A DNA stretch of 64,000 nt from Betaproteobacteria bacterium (GCA_016868035.1 VGID01000011.1:1-64000), one strand, 5' to 3'; numbered from the stretch's first letter, positions 1-14,466 are shown. Translations and numbers: made by a program. The notes: generated by a model from the sequence alone, not told the origin.

Positions 1-58
1 CCGCCTCGGCCTCCTTCAGGAAACCGATGATCTGCTCCTCCGTAAACCGCTTCTTCAT
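1..58 (-). CDS. IS3-family transposase OrfA, N-terminal fragment (runs off window)
   Basis: Reading leftward from the ATG at 58, the 19 visible codons begin MKKRFTEEQIIGFLKEAEA. This is the N-terminus of the helix-turn-helix OrfA protein of many IS3-family elements, which binds the terminal repeats and is fused to OrfB by programmed frameshifting. A good ribosome binding site (GGGAGGT) lies just upstream of the ATG on the minus strand. The rest of the gene is outside the window, so intactness cannot be judged. Confidence 0.8.
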   Translation of the reverse strand, partial: MKKRFTEEQIIGFLKEAEA

Positions 59-110
59 GTCCGACCTCCCGTTGCATAATAGATCGGACTCTAATCTCAG
101 GTGCTACTAA
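1..110 (-). mobile_element. End of an IS3-family insertion sequence next to pilM
   Basis: The OrfA start codon is followed outward by about 50 nt of non-coding DNA, then by pilM codons without any start codon. This fits the left end of an IS3-type element. The exact terminal repeat cannot be fixed because the other end and the target duplication are not in view. The junction must lie before the first pilM-like codon (about 111); a TAA in the pilM frame sits at 108-110. The boundary is an inference. Confidence 0.65.
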
Positions 111-1184
111 TTTCGGGGATCACGTCGCAAGCCCCGAACGCCGCCGCTGATTGGTACCGACATCAGCTCCTCCGCGATCAAGATGGTCGAGATCGCGCAG
201 GGCGGCAAGGGCATCTACCGCGTCGAGCGCTACGCCATCGAGCCACTGCCCAAGGACTCGGTGGTGGAGAGCAACATCAACAACCTGGACGCAGTGAGCG
301 ACGCGCTCAGGCGCTGCCACAAGCGGCTCGGCAGCGGGGTGAAGAACCTTGCCCTCGCGCTGCCCAACGCCGCCGTCATCAGCAAGAAGATCCTGGTGCC
401 CGCGGGTCAGCGCGAGGAAGACCTCGAGCTTCAAGTCGAGACCGAGGCCAACCAGTACATTCCGTTCGCGCTCGACGAGGTCAACCTCGATTTTCAGGTG
501 CTGGGGCCCGCGCCCAACAGTCCGGAGGATGTCGAAGTGCTGATCGCGGCCTCGCGCAAGGAAAAGATCGAGGACCGCGTCGCCGCCGCCGAGGCAGCGG
601 GGCTCAAGGCGGTGGTCATGGACGTGGACATCTATGCCACCCAGACCGCACTCGAGCTGATCGAAAGGCAGTTTCCGGACAACGGCCAGGACCAGAACAT
701 CGCGATCGTGGACGTCGGGGCCACCGTGATGTCGGTCAACGTGCTGCGCAACGACCAGTCGGTCTACCTGCGCGAACAGCAATTCGGCGGCAACCAGCTC
801 ACGCAGGAGATACAGAGCCGTTTCGGCCTGTCGCCTGAAGAGGCCGAAGCTGCAAAGCGCTCCGGAGGGCTGCCGGAGAACTACGACACCGAGGTTCTGC
901 TACCTTTCATGGACACGATGGGCCTGGAGGTGGCGCGGGCGCTGCAGTTCTTCTTCAGTTCGACCCGGTTCAACCAGGTCAACCACATCGTGCTGTCCGG
1001 CGGTTGCGCGGCGATCCCCGGTGCTGACGAGGCCGTGACCAAGCGGGTCCAGGTCAACACGATTATCGCCAATCCGTTCGCGAACATGGCGCTGTCCTCG
1101 AAGATACGGCCGAAGAGCCTGACGCAGGACGCGCCCTCGTTGATGGTGGCGTGCGGCCTGGCGATGCGGAGGTTCGATTCATGA
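111..1184 (+). CDS. pilM: Type IV pilus assembly ATPase-like protein PilM, 5' end lost to an IS
   Basis: PilM is a cytoplasmic actin-fold, nucleotide-binding protein that docks on the N-terminal tail of PilN at the inner membrane. The pilM reading frame begins right after TAA 108-110 and encodes the actin phosphate-1 motif IGTDISSSAIK (codons 150-182), upstream of the first ATG at 183. Later motifs are VDVGATVMSVNV and the adenosine-site VLSGGCAAIPG. Between the TAA and codon 183 there is no ATG, GTG or TTG. The normal start and probably 1-5 codons were therefore removed by the adjacent IS. Starting at 183 would give 333 aa lacking the nucleotide-binding first strand. It overlaps pilN by ATGA. 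Confidence 0.85.
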   Translation, partial: FRGSRRKPRTPPLIGTDISSSAIKMVEIAQGGKGIYRVERYAIEPLPKDSVVESNINNLDAVSDALRRCHKRLGSGVKNLALALPNAAVISKKILVPAGQREEDLELQVETEANQYIPFALDEVNLDFQVLGPAPNSPEDVEVLIAASRKEKIEDRVAAAEAAGLKAVVMDVDIYATQTALELIERQFPDNGQDQNIAIVDVGATVMSVNVLRNDQSVYLREQQFGGNQLTQEIQSRFGLSPEEAEAAKRSGGLPENYDTEVLLPFMDTMGLEVARALQFFFSSTRFNQVNHIVLSGGCAAIPGADEAVTKRVQVNTIIANPFANMALSSKIRPKSLTQDAPSLMVACGLAMRRFDS

Positions 1185-1795
1185 TCAGGATCAACCTGTT
1201 GCCGCATCGCGAGATGCGGCGCAAACAGCAGGAGCAGCAGTTCTACATCCTGCTCGGCGGCGTTGTGGCGATCGGCGTCGCAATCTGGTTCATGGTCCAC
1301 ACCTATCTCAGCGACAGCCATACCAGCCAGCAGGCGCGAAACGGCTTCCTGGAGCAAGAAATCACCAAGCTCGATAAGCAGATCGAGGAGATCAAGAAGT
1401 TGAGGGAGCAGATCGCAGCGCTGCTCGCCCGCAAGAAGGTGGTCGAGGCGCTCCAGGCGAACCGTGCCGAGGTGGTGCACCTGCTCGACCAGCTGGTGCG
1501 GCAGCTGCCCGACGGCATGTACCTCAAGGGCATCAAGCAGACCGGGAACAAGGTGACCATCACCGGCTATACGCAGTCCCAGGCGCGGGTGTCCACGCTC
1601 ATGCGCAATCTCGAGGCTTCCGCGTACCTTAAGAATCCCGGGCTGGTGGAGATCCGCGCGACACAGCAGGCCGGCCAGCGCATCAACGAATTCACGATGA
1701 ATATCGACGTGACGCGCGCCGAGACCGAGGCCGCTGCGGCGAAGCCGGCGCCCGATCCGCGGAAACCCGTCATGAAGCCGGCTGCGAAAGGGTGA
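1181..1795 (+). CDS. pilN: Type IV pilus inner-membrane assembly protein PilN
   Basis: PilN is a bitopic inner-membrane protein that pairs with PilO and whose cytoplasmic tail binds PilM. The tail motif INLLPHRE is at residues 4-11 exactly as in the family. A single membrane segment follows at about 26-46, then a periplasmic coiled coil rich in K/E/Q (55-105) and a small ferredoxin-like fold. At 204 aa it has normal length. I start it at the ATG overlapping the pilM stop (ATGA), which places INLLPHRE at the N-terminus; an in-frame ATG 30 nt upstream would add ten non-conserved residues. Confidence 0.93.
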   Translation: MIRINLLPHREMRRKQQEQQFYILLGGVVAIGVAIWFMVHTYLSDSHTSQQARNGFLEQEITKLDKQIEEIKKLREQIAALLARKKVVEALQANRAEVVHLLDQLVRQLPDGMYLKGIKQTGNKVTITGYTQSQARVSTLMRNLEASAYLKNPGLVEIRATQQAGQRINEFTMNIDVTRAETEAAAAKPAPDPRKPVMKPAAKG

Positions 1796-1801
1796 TGCGC
1801 C

Positions 1802-2431
1802 ATGACGCTCGATGACCTGAGACGGCTGGATCCGAAGAAGGTCGGTTCCTGGCCGCTGATGCCCAAGCTGGGCTTGCTCGCGCTCACGCTGCTGCTCATC
1901 GTGTTCCTGAGCTACTGGTTCGACTGGCAGCACCAGTTAGCGCAGATCGAGGCCGAACGCCAGAAGGAAGAGCAACTGCGCACCGCGTTCCTCGACAAGA
2001 AGAAGCGCGCAATCGACCTGCCGGCATACCGCCAGCAGCTGCTCGACATCGAAAAGCAGTTCGGTGCCTTGCTCAAGCAGCTCCCGGGCCGGTCCGAGAT
2101 GGATGCGCTGCTCACCGACGTCAACCAGGCGGGCCTGGGCCGCGGACTGCAGTTCGAGCTCTTCAAGCCCTCGCCCACCGAAACCTTGCGCGATTTCTAC
2201 GCGGAGCTGCCGATCTCGATCAAGGTGACCGGTAATTACCACGATCTGGGCGCCTTCGCGAGCGACATCGGCAAGCTCTCGCGCATCGTCACGCTGAACG
2301 ACATCAATCTCTCGAGCACCAAGGAAACCCTGGTGCTGGAAGCGACGGCGAAAACGTTCCGCTACCTTGACGAGGAAGAGCTCGCCCAGCAAAGAAAGGC
2401 CGCGGCGGCGGCCAAGGGCGGGAAGAAATGA
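1802..2431 (+). CDS. pilO: Type IV pilus inner-membrane assembly protein PilO
   Basis: PilO forms the inner-membrane alignment complex with PilN and contacts PilP. The protein is 209 aa: a short cytoplasmic N-terminus, one membrane segment at about 22-40 (LGLLALTLLLIVFLSYW), a charged coiled coil (45-95) and a periplasmic ferredoxin-like domain containing the family-typical SIKVTGNYHDLGAF near 138-152. It starts 6 nt after pilN and overlaps pilP by 4 nt, so pilMNOPQ is translated as one coupled operon. Confidence 0.92.
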   Translation: MTLDDLRRLDPKKVGSWPLMPKLGLLALTLLLIVFLSYWFDWQHQLAQIEAERQKEEQLRTAFLDKKKRAIDLPAYRQQLLDIEKQFGALLKQLPGRSEMDALLTDVNQAGLGRGLQFELFKPSPTETLRDFYAELPISIKVTGNYHDLGAFASDIGKLSRIVTLNDINLSSTKETLVLEATAKTFRYLDEEELAQQRKAAAAAKGGKK

Positions 2432-2964
2432 GAGCGCGCTCCGTCGCCATCGCTCTGTCGTGCCTCGTGCTCGCGGGCTGCTCCGGGGAGCCGCACTCCG
2501 ATCTGCGGCAGTTCGTCCAGGATTCGGACAACCTGCCGCGCGGGCGCATTCCGCCGCTGCCCGAGGTCAGGCCCTATGAGCCCTTCTCCTACGAGGCATT
2601 CGACCTGACCGACCCGTTCAGGCCCCGCAAGATCGAACCGCCCCGGCCGACCAAGATTGCCGGGGGCATACAGCCACCCGATCCGACCCGGCGCAAGGAG
2701 CCGCTCGAAGCCTATCCGCTCGAGAATCTCAAGATGGTGGGCACCCTGCAGCAGAAGAAGGATGTCTACGCATTGGTCAAGACCCCGGACAACAACCTGT
2801 TTCGTGTGCGGTCGGGCAACTTCCTGGGGCAAAACTTCGGACGCATCATCGACATTTCGGAATCCATGATCAAGCTAAAAGAGTTGGTCCAGGACAGCGT
2901 CGGCGAATGGAAAGAGGAAGAGCGCACGCTGCAGCTACAAGATGAACAGGAGGCCAGACGATGA
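2428..2964 (+). CDS. pilP: Type IV pilus lipoprotein PilP
   Basis: PilP is an inner-membrane lipoprotein that links the PilNO complex to the N-domains of the secretin PilQ. The signal peptide ends in a lipobox LAGC with Cys18 as the lipidation site. It is followed by an extended proline-rich linker (about 25-85) and the compact beta domain (95-165) with LKMVGTLQQ and DVYALVKTPDNNLFRVR, both typical of the family. At 178 aa it has normal length. The ATG overlaps the end of pilO and its stop overlaps pilQ. Confidence 0.93.
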   Translation: MRARSVAIALSCLVLAGCSGEPHSDLRQFVQDSDNLPRGRIPPLPEVRPYEPFSYEAFDLTDPFRPRKIEPPRPTKIAGGIQPPDPTRRKEPLEAYPLENLKMVGTLQQKKDVYALVKTPDNNLFRVRSGNFLGQNFGRIIDISESMIKLKELVQDSVGEWKEEERTLQLQDEQEARR

Positions 2965-5111
2965 AACTCCAGCCCAAACTGATATCGCCGCTGCTGAACG
3001 TGCTGGCGGCATGGCTGCTCGCCGCCGCGAGCATCAGTGCCCATGCCCAGGCAAACAGCATCGAGGCGATCAACGTCTCGCCCCAAACGGGCGGCAAGGT
3101 AGTCGTGCGGGTCACGCTGAAGCAGGCGCCGGCCAACCCGCCCGCCGGGTTCACGATCAATAACCCGCCGCGCATCGCGTTCGACTTCCCGAACACCGGC
3201 AGCGCGCTCGGCCGCGCTCCGCAGGACGTCGGCGAGGGCGATCTGAGGAGCGTCAACGTCGTCCAGGCGGGCGACCGCACGCGGCTCGTGCTCAATCTCT
3301 CGCGGGCGATGAACTACGACACCCAGATCGACGGGCGTTCGCTGCTGATCACTCTGCAGCACCCCGCGGTCGCGGGCACCCCCGCGGGGATGACGACCCG
3401 CTTCGCCGAAGTGCGCCCCAACGACCAGCGCCACAGCCTGCGCGACATTGATTTCCGCCGCGGACGCGCCGGCGAGGGACGCATCATCGTGGATCTTTCC
3501 GACAACGCGGTGGGCATCGACCTCAAGCAGCAGGGCAGGACCATCGTCATCGACTTCATCAACACCGCGCTGCCCAAGAACCTCGAGCGGCGCTTGAACG
3601 TGACCGACTTCGGCACGCCCGTGCAGACCATCGATGCCTTCACGCAGGGGGGCAGCACGCGCATGGTGATCGAGCCGCGCGGGAACTGGGAGCACACGGC
3701 CTACCAGACCGACACCCGCTTCATCATCGAGGTGAAGCAGGTCGTGGAGGACTTGAGCCGCCTCGTGCGGCCGGGCTTCACGGGTGAGAAACTCTCGCTC
3801 AACTTCCAGAACGTTGAAGTGCGCGCCGTGCTGCAGGTGATCGCCGACTTCACCGGGCTCAACATCATCACCAGCGACACGGTCGTCGGCAATCTGACCC
3901 TGAGGCTGAAGGACGTGCCGTGGGACCAGGCCCTGGACATCATCCTCCAGAGCAAGGGCCTGGATATGCGCAAGACCGGCAACGTGGTGTGGATCGCGCC
4001 GCGCGATGAGCTTTCCACGCGCGAGAAGCTCGCGCTCGAGGCCCAGCAGCAGATCGCGGACCTGGAGCCCACCCGCACCGAGAGCTTCCAGTTGAACTAC
4101 CAGAAGGCGGCGGCGTTCCAGAAGCTGCTCACCGACGACAAGCAGCGCATCCTCTCCAAGCGCGGCAGCGCCGTGATCGACCCGCGCACCAACACGGTGT
4201 TCGTGCAGGACACCACTACGCGGCTTGAGGAGGTGCGCAAGCTCATCCGGCAGGTGGACGTGCCGGTGCGCCAGGTGATGATCGAGTCGCGCATCGTGGA
4301 GGCGGCGGACACGTTCAGCCGCAACCTCGGGGTGCGGCTCGGCCACACCGACCTTACCCAGATCCGGAACCCGGCCAGCACTCCGGGTGACCGGATCGCC
4401 CGCAGCGTCGGCAACGACGGCGTGCGAGTCATGATCGGCGGCAACATGTCGAGCGCCGGCGTGCAGACGCTCCAGACGCCGGACACCCCGACGAGCTTCC
4501 TGCCCGATTCGCTGCTCGTCAATCTGCCCTCGCCGGGGATTGCCGGCGCGCCGCCCGGCGTATTTTCGCTGCTTCTGTTCAACGACCGGGGCACGCGCTT
4601 CCTCAACCTCGAGCTCTCGGCGTTGCAGGCGGACGGCCGGGGCAAGATCATCTCGAGCCCGCGCGTGATCACCGCGGACCAGGTCGAAGCCAGCATCGAG
4701 CAGGGCACGGAAATTCCGTACCAGCAGGCGACCTCGAGCGGCGCGACCAGCGTTTCCTTCAAGAAAGCGACGCTCTCGCTGAAGGTCAAGCCGCAGATCA
4801 CCCCGGACGACAACGTGATCATGAACCTCAACGTGCACAAGGACAGCGTCGGGCAGAACACGCTCGCGGGGCCGTCGATCGACACCAAGCAGATCGTCAC
4901 CGAAGTACTGGTGGCGAACGGCGGCACGGTCGTGATCGGGGGCATCTTCACCCAGGAGGAGCGCTCGAGCACCAACAAGGTGCCGGTGCTGGGCGACTTG
5001 CCCTATGTGGGCTTCCTGTTCAAACAGAACCTCAGGGTGGACGACCGGCGCGAGCTGCTGATCTTCATCACACCGAAGATCATCAAGGACACCCTGACCC
5101 TGCGCCGGTAA
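2961..5111 (+). CDS. pilQ: Type IV pilus outer-membrane secretin PilQ
   Basis: PilQ is the outer-membrane ring through which the pilus passes and through which DNA can be taken up. The 716 aa show a signal peptide cleaved after about residue 30 (SAHAQ), two AMIN peptidoglycan-binding domains (about 34-135 and 150-255), a secretin/TonB short N-domain (275-335), an N1 domain (about 355-425) and the C-terminal secretin beta domain. The signature includes VVIGGIFTQEE and VPVLGDLPYVGFLF (about 650-685). This is the full domain set and length of a betaproteobacterial PilQ. It is the last gene of the operon, followed by a terminator. Confidence 0.96.
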   Translation: MKLQPKLISPLLNVLAAWLLAAASISAHAQANSIEAINVSPQTGGKVVVRVTLKQAPANPPAGFTINNPPRIAFDFPNTGSALGRAPQDVGEGDLRSVNVVQAGDRTRLVLNLSRAMNYDTQIDGRSLLITLQHPAVAGTPAGMTTRFAEVRPNDQRHSLRDIDFRRGRAGEGRIIVDLSDNAVGIDLKQQGRTIVIDFINTALPKNLERRLNVTDFGTPVQTIDAFTQGGSTRMVIEPRGNWEHTAYQTDTRFIIEVKQVVEDLSRLVRPGFTGEKLSLNFQNVEVRAVLQVIADFTGLNIITSDTVVGNLTLRLKDVPWDQALDIILQSKGLDMRKTGNVVWIAPRDELSTREKLALEAQQQIADLEPTRTESFQLNYQKAAAFQKLLTDDKQRILSKRGSAVIDPRTNTVFVQDTTTRLEEVRKLIRQVDVPVRQVMIESRIVEAADTFSRNLGVRLGHTDLTQIRNPASTPGDRIARSVGNDGVRVMIGGNMSSAGVQTLQTPDTPTSFLPDSLLVNLPSPGIAGAPPGVFSLLLFNDRGTRFLNLELSALQADGRGKIISSPRVITADQVEASIEQGTEIPYQQATSSGATSVSFKKATLSLKVKPQITPDDNVIMNLNVHKDSVGQNTLAGPSIDTKQIVTEVLVANGGTVVIGGIFTQEERSSTNKVPVLGDLPYVGFLFKQNLRVDDRRELLIFITPKIIKDTLTLRR

Positions 5112-5125
5112 GCGGCGGATCCGGG

Positions 5126-5154
5126 AAAAGGCGGCCCGCGCGGCCGCCTTTTTC
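5126..5154 (+). terminator. Rho-independent terminator of the pil operon
   Basis: The stem GGCGGCC (5130-5136) and GGCCGCC (5142-5148) has a 5-nt loop CGCGC. It is preceded by AAAA and followed by TTTTTC. It lies 15 nt downstream of the pilQ stop and before aroK, so aroK is probably transcribed separately. Confidence 0.85.
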
Positions 5155-5213
5155 TTGTACGGGCCGCGCGGCATCCTTTGGGCGGTGCCGCACGGTTCCG
5201 CTAGAATCGAGCC

Positions 5214-5810
5214 ATGGTGGACCGCGAACAGCCGCCGCACGCGAGCGAGCACATTCCCGAGAACATCTTTCTCGTGGGCCTGATGGGCGCCGGCAAAACC
5301 TCCGTCGGGAAGCTCCTCGCCAAGCGGCTCGGCAAGGCCTTCCACGATTGTGATCACGAAATCGAGCGTGCGACGGGAGTCAAGGTCGCGGTGATATTCG
5401 AGATCGAGGGAGAAGCCGGGTTCCGGGCGCGGGAGAGCAAGATCCTGTCCGAACTGGTGCTCCGGAGCAACATCGTGCTTGCCACCGGGGGCGGGGCGGT
5501 GCTCTCCGGGGCAAACCGCGCATTGCTGGCCGCGCGCGGCATCGTCGTCTACCTGCGCGCGGGCGCGGCCGAGCTGTGGAGCCGAACGCGGCACGACCGG
5601 AACCGTCCGCTGCTCAAGACGCCCGATCCGCTGGCCAAGCTCGAGCAGTTGCTCGCCGAGCGCGATCCGCTCTACCGCGAGATCGCTGATATCATCGTCG
5701 ACACCGGCAGGCAGAGCCCGGCCAGCCTCGCACACCGGCTGGAGCACAAGCTGCTGCAGTTCAAGTCCGGCGAAGGCGCGCACGAGGTCACCCCGTTGCG
5801 CAGCCGCTGA
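5214..5810 (+). CDS. aroK: Shikimate kinase
   Basis: AroK phosphorylates shikimate with ATP (fifth step of chorismate synthesis, cytoplasm). The P-loop GLMGAGKTS is at about 22-31. The shikimate-binding Asp motif is DCDHEIE, the conserved GEAGFRARE carries the catalytic Arg, and TGGGAVL forms the third substrate contact. The lid Arg lies in [12 protein letters not shown]. At 198 aa it is slightly longer than typical (about 175), with extra residues at both ends. It sits 25 nt upstream of aroB, the usual pair. Confidence 0.95.
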   Translation: MVDREQPPHASEHIPENIFLVGLMGAGKTSVGKLLAKRLGKAFHDCDHEIERATGVKVAVIFEIEGEAGFRARESKILSELVLRSNIVLATGGGAVLSGANRALLAARGIVVYLRAGAAELWSRTRHDRNRPLLKTPDPLAKLEQLLAERDPLYREIADIIVDTGRQSPASLAHRLEHKLLQFKSGEGAHEVTPLRSR

Positions 5811-5835
5811 CCGGCATGCCCGCAGGCCGCTCGCT

Positions 5836-6924
5836 ATGCAGACATTGACCGTTGCCCTGGACGCGCGGAGCTACCCGATACACATCGGTGCGGGCCTGAT
5901 AGCCCGTGCCGAGCTGATCGCGGAGCGGCTTCCCCAGAAAAAAGTCGCCGTCGTCACCAACTCCACCGTCGCGCCGCTCTACCTCGCGCCGCTGCGCCGC
6001 GCGCTGGTGGCGGCCGGCGTCGCCGTCGTGCCGATCACCCTGCCCGACGGCGAGGCTCACAAGAATTGGGAAACGCTCAACGTGATCCTTGACGCGCTGC
6101 TCGAGCACCGCTGCGAGCGCAACACCGCCCTGATCGCGCTCGGAGGCGGGGTGATCGGAGACCTCGCGGGGTTTGCAGCGGCGGTATATCAGCGCGGTGT
6201 CCCCTATATCCAGGTTCCGACGACGCTCCTCGCTCAGGTCGACTCGGCGGTGGGGGGCAAGACCGCGATCAATCACCCGCTCGGCAAGAACATGGTCGGC
6301 GCGTTCCACCAGCCCCTGGCGGTCATCACCGACACCGACACCCTGGCGACCCTGCCCGACCGGGAGCTCTCTGCGGGACTCGCGGAAGTGATCAAATACG
6401 GGCTGATCCGCGACCCGCAGTTCTTCGCGTGGCTGGAAGCGAACATCGGGCGGCTCGTCCGCCGGGAGCCCGAATCGCTCGCCTACGCCATCGAACGGTC
6501 CTGCGCGAACAAGGCGGAGATCGTGGCGCTCGACGAACGCGAAAGCGGGCCGCGCGCGCTGCTCAACTACGGGCACACGTTCGGCCACGCGATCGAGGCG
6601 GGAGTCGGTTTCGGCACGTGGCTGCACGGAGAAGCGGTCGCCGCCGGCATGGTATTGGCGGCGCGGCTCTCGCTACGGCTCGGCTTGATTGCGGACGCCG
6701 ACCTCGCACGCATCACGGCGCTGATCAGCGCGGCGGGGCTGCCGCGGCACGCGCCCGCTCTCGGGCGCGAGCGCTACCTCGAGCTGATGGGACACGACAA
6801 GAAAGTGCAGGGAGGGCGCATCCGATTCATACTGCTCAGGCGCATCGGCGAGGCGCTCGTATCCGACGGAGTGCCGGAGGAGGCGCTTGTCGCGGTCCTG
6901 GGCGCGGCCGGGACGCATGCCTGA
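5836..6924 (+). CDS. aroB: 3-dehydroquinate synthase
   Basis: AroB converts DAHP to 3-dehydroquinate using NAD and a divalent metal. Start ATG 5836 gives 362 aa, the family length; a longer in-frame opening upstream overlaps aroK and is not needed. Seen are the NAD-binding [12 protein letters not shown], the [14 protein letters not shown] glycine-rich loop, [14 protein letters not shown], and the metal-binding histidines in [10 protein letters not shown] and HGEAVAAGM. Its last codons overlap the dgt start (ATGCCTGA), indicating translational coupling. Confidence 0.96.
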   Translation: MQTLTVALDARSYPIHIGAGLIARAELIAERLPQKKVAVVTNSTVAPLYLAPLRRALVAAGVAVVPITLPDGEAHKNWETLNVILDALLEHRCERNTALIALGGGVIGDLAGFAAAVYQRGVPYIQVPTTLLAQVDSAVGGKTAINHPLGKNMVGAFHQPLAVITDTDTLATLPDRELSAGLAEVIKYGLIRDPQFFAWLEANIGRLVRREPESLAYAIERSCANKAEIVALDERESGPRALLNYGHTFGHAIEAGVGFGTWLHGEAVAAGMVLAARLSLRLGLIADADLARITALISAAGLPRHAPALGRERYLELMGHDKKVQGGRIRFILLRRIGEALVSDGVPEEALVAVLGAAGTHA

Positions 6925-8038
6925 GCTCGCGGCGTACGCAGCACGGCCGGAGCATGGGCGCGGCCGGCGCCACCGCGAGCCGCCTGCGCGCGGGCGCACC
7001 GAGTATCAGCGCGATCGCGACCGCATCATCCATTCCACGGCCTTCCGGCGCCTCGAGTACAAGACCCAGGTATTCGTAAACCACGAGGGCGATCTCTTCC
7101 GCACTCGGCTCACGCACAGCCTGGAAGTGGCGCAGATCGCGCGCTCCGTTGCGCGCAGCTTGCGCCTCGATGAGGACCTCACCGAGGCCGTCGCGCTCGC
7201 GCACGACCTTGGACATACGCCCTTCGGGCACACCGGGCAGGAAGCGCTCAACGCGTGCATGAAGCCCTATGGCGGCTTCGAGCACAACCTGCAGAGCCTG
7301 CGGGTGGTGGATGTCCTCGAGCAGCGCTATGCGGCGTTCGACGGGCTCAACCTCACCTTCGAGACGCGCGAGGGCATACTGAAGCACTGCTCCCTGAAGA
7401 ACGCCCGCGAGCTGGGCGACGTGGGGCGGCGCTTCATCAAGAGGCGGCGCCCGCTGCTCGAGGCGCAGATCGCCAACCTCGCCGACGAGATTGCCTACAA
7501 CAACCACGACGTGGACGACGGCCTGCGCTCCGGTTTGCTGCAGCTGGAGCAGCTTTCGGAGGTCAGGATCCTCGCGCGGCACATGAAGGCGGTGTGGCGC
7601 GAGCATCCAAAGGTCGCGGGGCGGCAGCTGATTCACGAAACGGTGCGGCGCATGATCGACACGCTGGTCACCGACCTCATCCGCACGAGTGCCGCGAACA
7701 TCCGCGCGCACGCTCCGGCCTCTCCCGAAGAGGTCCGGCTCGCCCCTTCCCTCATCACCTTCAGCGCACGCGTGCGCGATGAGAGCCAGGAGCTGAAGCA
7801 GTTCCTGCGGCACAACCTCTACCAGCACTACCGCGTCCGGCGCATGAGCGCGAAGGCGCGGCGCATCGTGACCGAGCTGTTCGACGCCTTCGTGTCGGAT
7901 ACCCGTTTGCTCACGCCGGAATTCCAGGCGCGCGCGAGAGAGAATGCTCCGCGCGCCATCGCCGACTACATCGCCGGCATGACCGATCGCTACGCGATGC
8001 TCGAGCATCGGCGGCTGTTCGCGATCGAGGAAATCTAG
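6917..8038 (+). CDS. dgt: Deoxyguanosinetriphosphate triphosphohydrolase-like HD-domain protein
   Basis: Proteins of this family hydrolyse dNTPs to deoxynucleosides and triphosphate. Start ATG 6917, overlapping the aroB stop, gives 373 aa, typical of the short dGTPase-like subfamily. The HD metal site is clear: [11 protein letters not shown] (His) and [18 protein letters not shown] (His-Asp), preceded by [14 protein letters not shown]. The aroK-aroB-dgt order ahead of gltB is common in Betaproteobacteria. The true nucleotide preference cannot be told from sequence. Confidence 0.92.
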   Translation: MPELAAYAARPEHGRGRRHREPPARGRTEYQRDRDRIIHSTAFRRLEYKTQVFVNHEGDLFRTRLTHSLEVAQIARSVARSLRLDEDLTEAVALAHDLGHTPFGHTGQEALNACMKPYGGFEHNLQSLRVVDVLEQRYAAFDGLNLTFETREGILKHCSLKNARELGDVGRRFIKRRRPLLEAQIANLADEIAYNNHDVDDGLRSGLLQLEQLSEVRILARHMKAVWREHPKVAGRQLIHETVRRMIDTLVTDLIRTSAANIRAHAPASPEEVRLAPSLITFSARVRDESQELKQFLRHNLYQHYRVRRMSAKARRIVTELFDAFVSDTRLLTPEFQARARENAPRAIADYIAGMTDRYAMLEHRRLFAIEEI

Positions 8039-8128
8039 CCGCGCGGCCGGCTCGACGGCCGAATTTCCGGTTGAAGACAATTGTTTGTGCGGGTAAACTT
8101 CCCGGTTGCGCCCGATTTCGCGACAGTG

Positions 8129-8157
8129 TTGTCGCGGCGCAACATGTTGTCTATACT
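8129..8157 (+). promoter_or_regulatory. Predicted sigma70 promoter of gltBD
   Basis: A -35 element TTGTCG (8129-8134) and a -10 element TATACT (8152-8157) are separated by exactly 17 nt, 34 nt upstream of the gltB ATG. The spacer also contains CAACATGTTG, a perfect 10-bp palindrome (8140-8149) that could be an operator. The reading of promoter elements is by eye; the regulator is unknown. Confidence 0.6.
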
Positions 8158-8191
8158 ACGCTGTTTATAAAAGGATTCTGGGCTCAAGAGC

Positions 8192-12853
<4,662 letters not shown>

Positions 12854-12915
12854 CCGCCTACCGGGAAGGCGGGCGACCGCTCCGGGCGCCCCCGCCAATT
12901 GCAGACCTAGACCGC

Positions 12916-14379
12916 ATGGGCAAGATCACCGGATTTCTTGAGCACGGACTCGTGGACGAGCCCCACGAGGGGCCGGAGAGCCGCCGGCACCATTACCGGG
13001 AATTCATCGTGCACCTCTCGGACGAGGAGGCGCGCACGCAGAGCGCACGCTGCATGGACTGTGGCGTGCCCTTCTGCATGAGCGGCTGCCCGATCCACAA
13101 CATCATTCCGGACTGGAACGACCTCGTTTACCGGCAGGACTGGATGGCGGCGATCGAAACTTTGCATTCGACCAACAACTTCCCGGAATTCACCGGCCGC
13201 GTGTGCCCGGCGCCGTGCGAAGAGGCGTGCACCCTGCGTATCAACGACGATCCCGTCGGCATCAAGTCCATCGAGCACGCGATCATCGACAAGGCCTGGG
13301 AAGAAGGCTGGGTCCAGCCACAGGCGGCCGCTCACAAGACCGGGAAGAAGGTGGCGGTGGTCGGCTCCGGCCCTGCGGGGCTCGCATGCGCGCAGCAACT
13401 CGCCCGGGCCGGCCACGCCGTAACGGTCTTCGAGAAAAACGACCGCATCGGGGGGCAGCTCCGCTACGGCATACCCGACTTCAAGCTGGAAAAATGGCAG
13501 ATCGATCGCCGCATGGAGCAGATGCGGGCCGAGGGCGTCGAATTCCGCGCCGGCGTGTTCGTGGGCAGGGAGCCTCCCGGGAAGGGCGTCCCCAATCTCG
13601 CGCGCGAGACCGTCTCGCCGGGAAGCTTGCTCGCCACGTATGACGCGGTCGTGCTGGCGGGGGGCGCGGAGCAGCCGCGCGATCTTCCGATTCCCGGGCG
13701 CGGGCTCGACGGTATTCACTTCGCGATGGAATTCCTGTCGCTGCAGAACCGGCGGGTGGCGGGAGACAGCGACGTCGGGGACCTGTGCGCCACCGGCAAG
13801 CACGTGGTGATCATAGGCGGCGGGGATACCGGCTCCGACTGCGTGGGCACCTCCAACCGCCAGGCGGCCAAGTCCATCACCCAGTGCGAGCTGCTCCCGA
13901 TGCCGCCGGACACGGAGCACAACGCGGTATGGCCGTACTGGCCCGTGCGGTTGCGCACGTCCTCCTCGCACGAGGAAGGGTGCGATCGCGACTGGTCGGT
14001 CGCGACCAAGGAATTCATCGGCGAGAACGGCAAGGTCAAGGCGCTCAAGGCCGTGCGCGTGGAGTGGCGGGACGGCAAGATGAAGGAAGTCGCGGAGACG
14101 GAGTTCACGCTCGCAGCCGACCTCGTGCTGCTCGCGGCCGGCTTTCTCGGGCCGGTCCCGCAGGTGCTCCAGGCCTTTGGCGTGGAGCGCGACCCGCGCG
14201 GCAACGCAAGAGCGACGACCGACGGCGCCGGCTGCTACGCGACGTCCGTGCCCAAAGTATTCGCCGCCGGTGACATGCGCAAGGGGCAGTCGCTCATCGT
14301 GTGGGCGATCCGCGAAGGCCGCCAGTGCGCCCGCGCGGTGGACGAATTCCTGATGGGATCCTCGGAGCTGCCGCGCTGA
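12916..14379 (+). CDS. gltD: Glutamate synthase (NADPH) small subunit
   Basis: GltD passes electrons from NADPH through FAD and two [4Fe-4S] clusters to GltB. The 487 aa show the N-terminal cysteine clusters [17 protein letters not shown] and CPAPCEEAC, an FAD-binding [17 protein letters not shown] (about 151-167), an NADPH-binding GGGDTGSDC (about 305) and the C-terminal [21 protein letters not shown] contact. Length and motifs are those of a complete subunit. Operon with gltB. Confidence 0.96.
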   Translation: MGKITGFLEHGLVDEPHEGPESRRHHYREFIVHLSDEEARTQSARCMDCGVPFCMSGCPIHNIIPDWNDLVYRQDWMAAIETLHSTNNFPEFTGRVCPAPCEEACTLRINDDPVGIKSIEHAIIDKAWEEGWVQPQAAAHKTGKKVAVVGSGPAGLACAQQLARAGHAVTVFEKNDRIGGQLRYGIPDFKLEKWQIDRRMEQMRAEGVEFRAGVFVGREPPGKGVPNLARETVSPGSLLATYDAVVLAGGAEQPRDLPIPGRGLDGIHFAMEFLSLQNRRVAGDSDVGDLCATGKHVVIIGGGDTGSDCVGTSNRQAAKSITQCELLPMPPDTEHNAVWPYWPVRLRTSSSHEEGCDRDWSVATKEFIGENGKVKALKAVRVEWRDGKMKEVAETEFTLAADLVLLAAGFLGPVPQVLQAFGVERDPRGNARATTDGAGCYATSVPKVFAAGDMRKGQSLIVWAIREGRQCARAVDEFLMGSSELPR

Positions 14380-14386
14380 TTGAACC

Positions 14387-14465
14387 AGGATTGAGCTACG
14401 AGGATTGAGGATTGCGCAGGTTATCCTGCAAGTTACTCAATCCTCGATCCTCAATCCTCGATCCT
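14387..14465. repeat. Long imperfect hairpin built of short tandem units, gltD-hemE spacer
   Basis: The left arm 14387-14414 and right arm 14438-14465 (28 nt each) pair imperfectly. Each is made of variants of GAGGATT/GAGGATC (or the complement AATCCTC). The loop contains a second perfect hairpin GCAGG-TTAT-CCTGC (14416-14429). The right arm ends one base before the hemE start codon, leaving no recognisable Shine-Dalgarno. No T-run follows, so it is not a classical terminator. See the findings for sister elements. Confidence 0.8.
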
Positions 14466-14466
14466 G

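Noticed and set aside
2766-5783. 1005-aa open frame on the minus strand opposite pilP-pilQ-aroK
   Set aside because: It is a GC-rich antisense shadow of pilQ and aroK; composition is R/A/H/D-rich with no domain, and the plus-strand genes are unmistakable.
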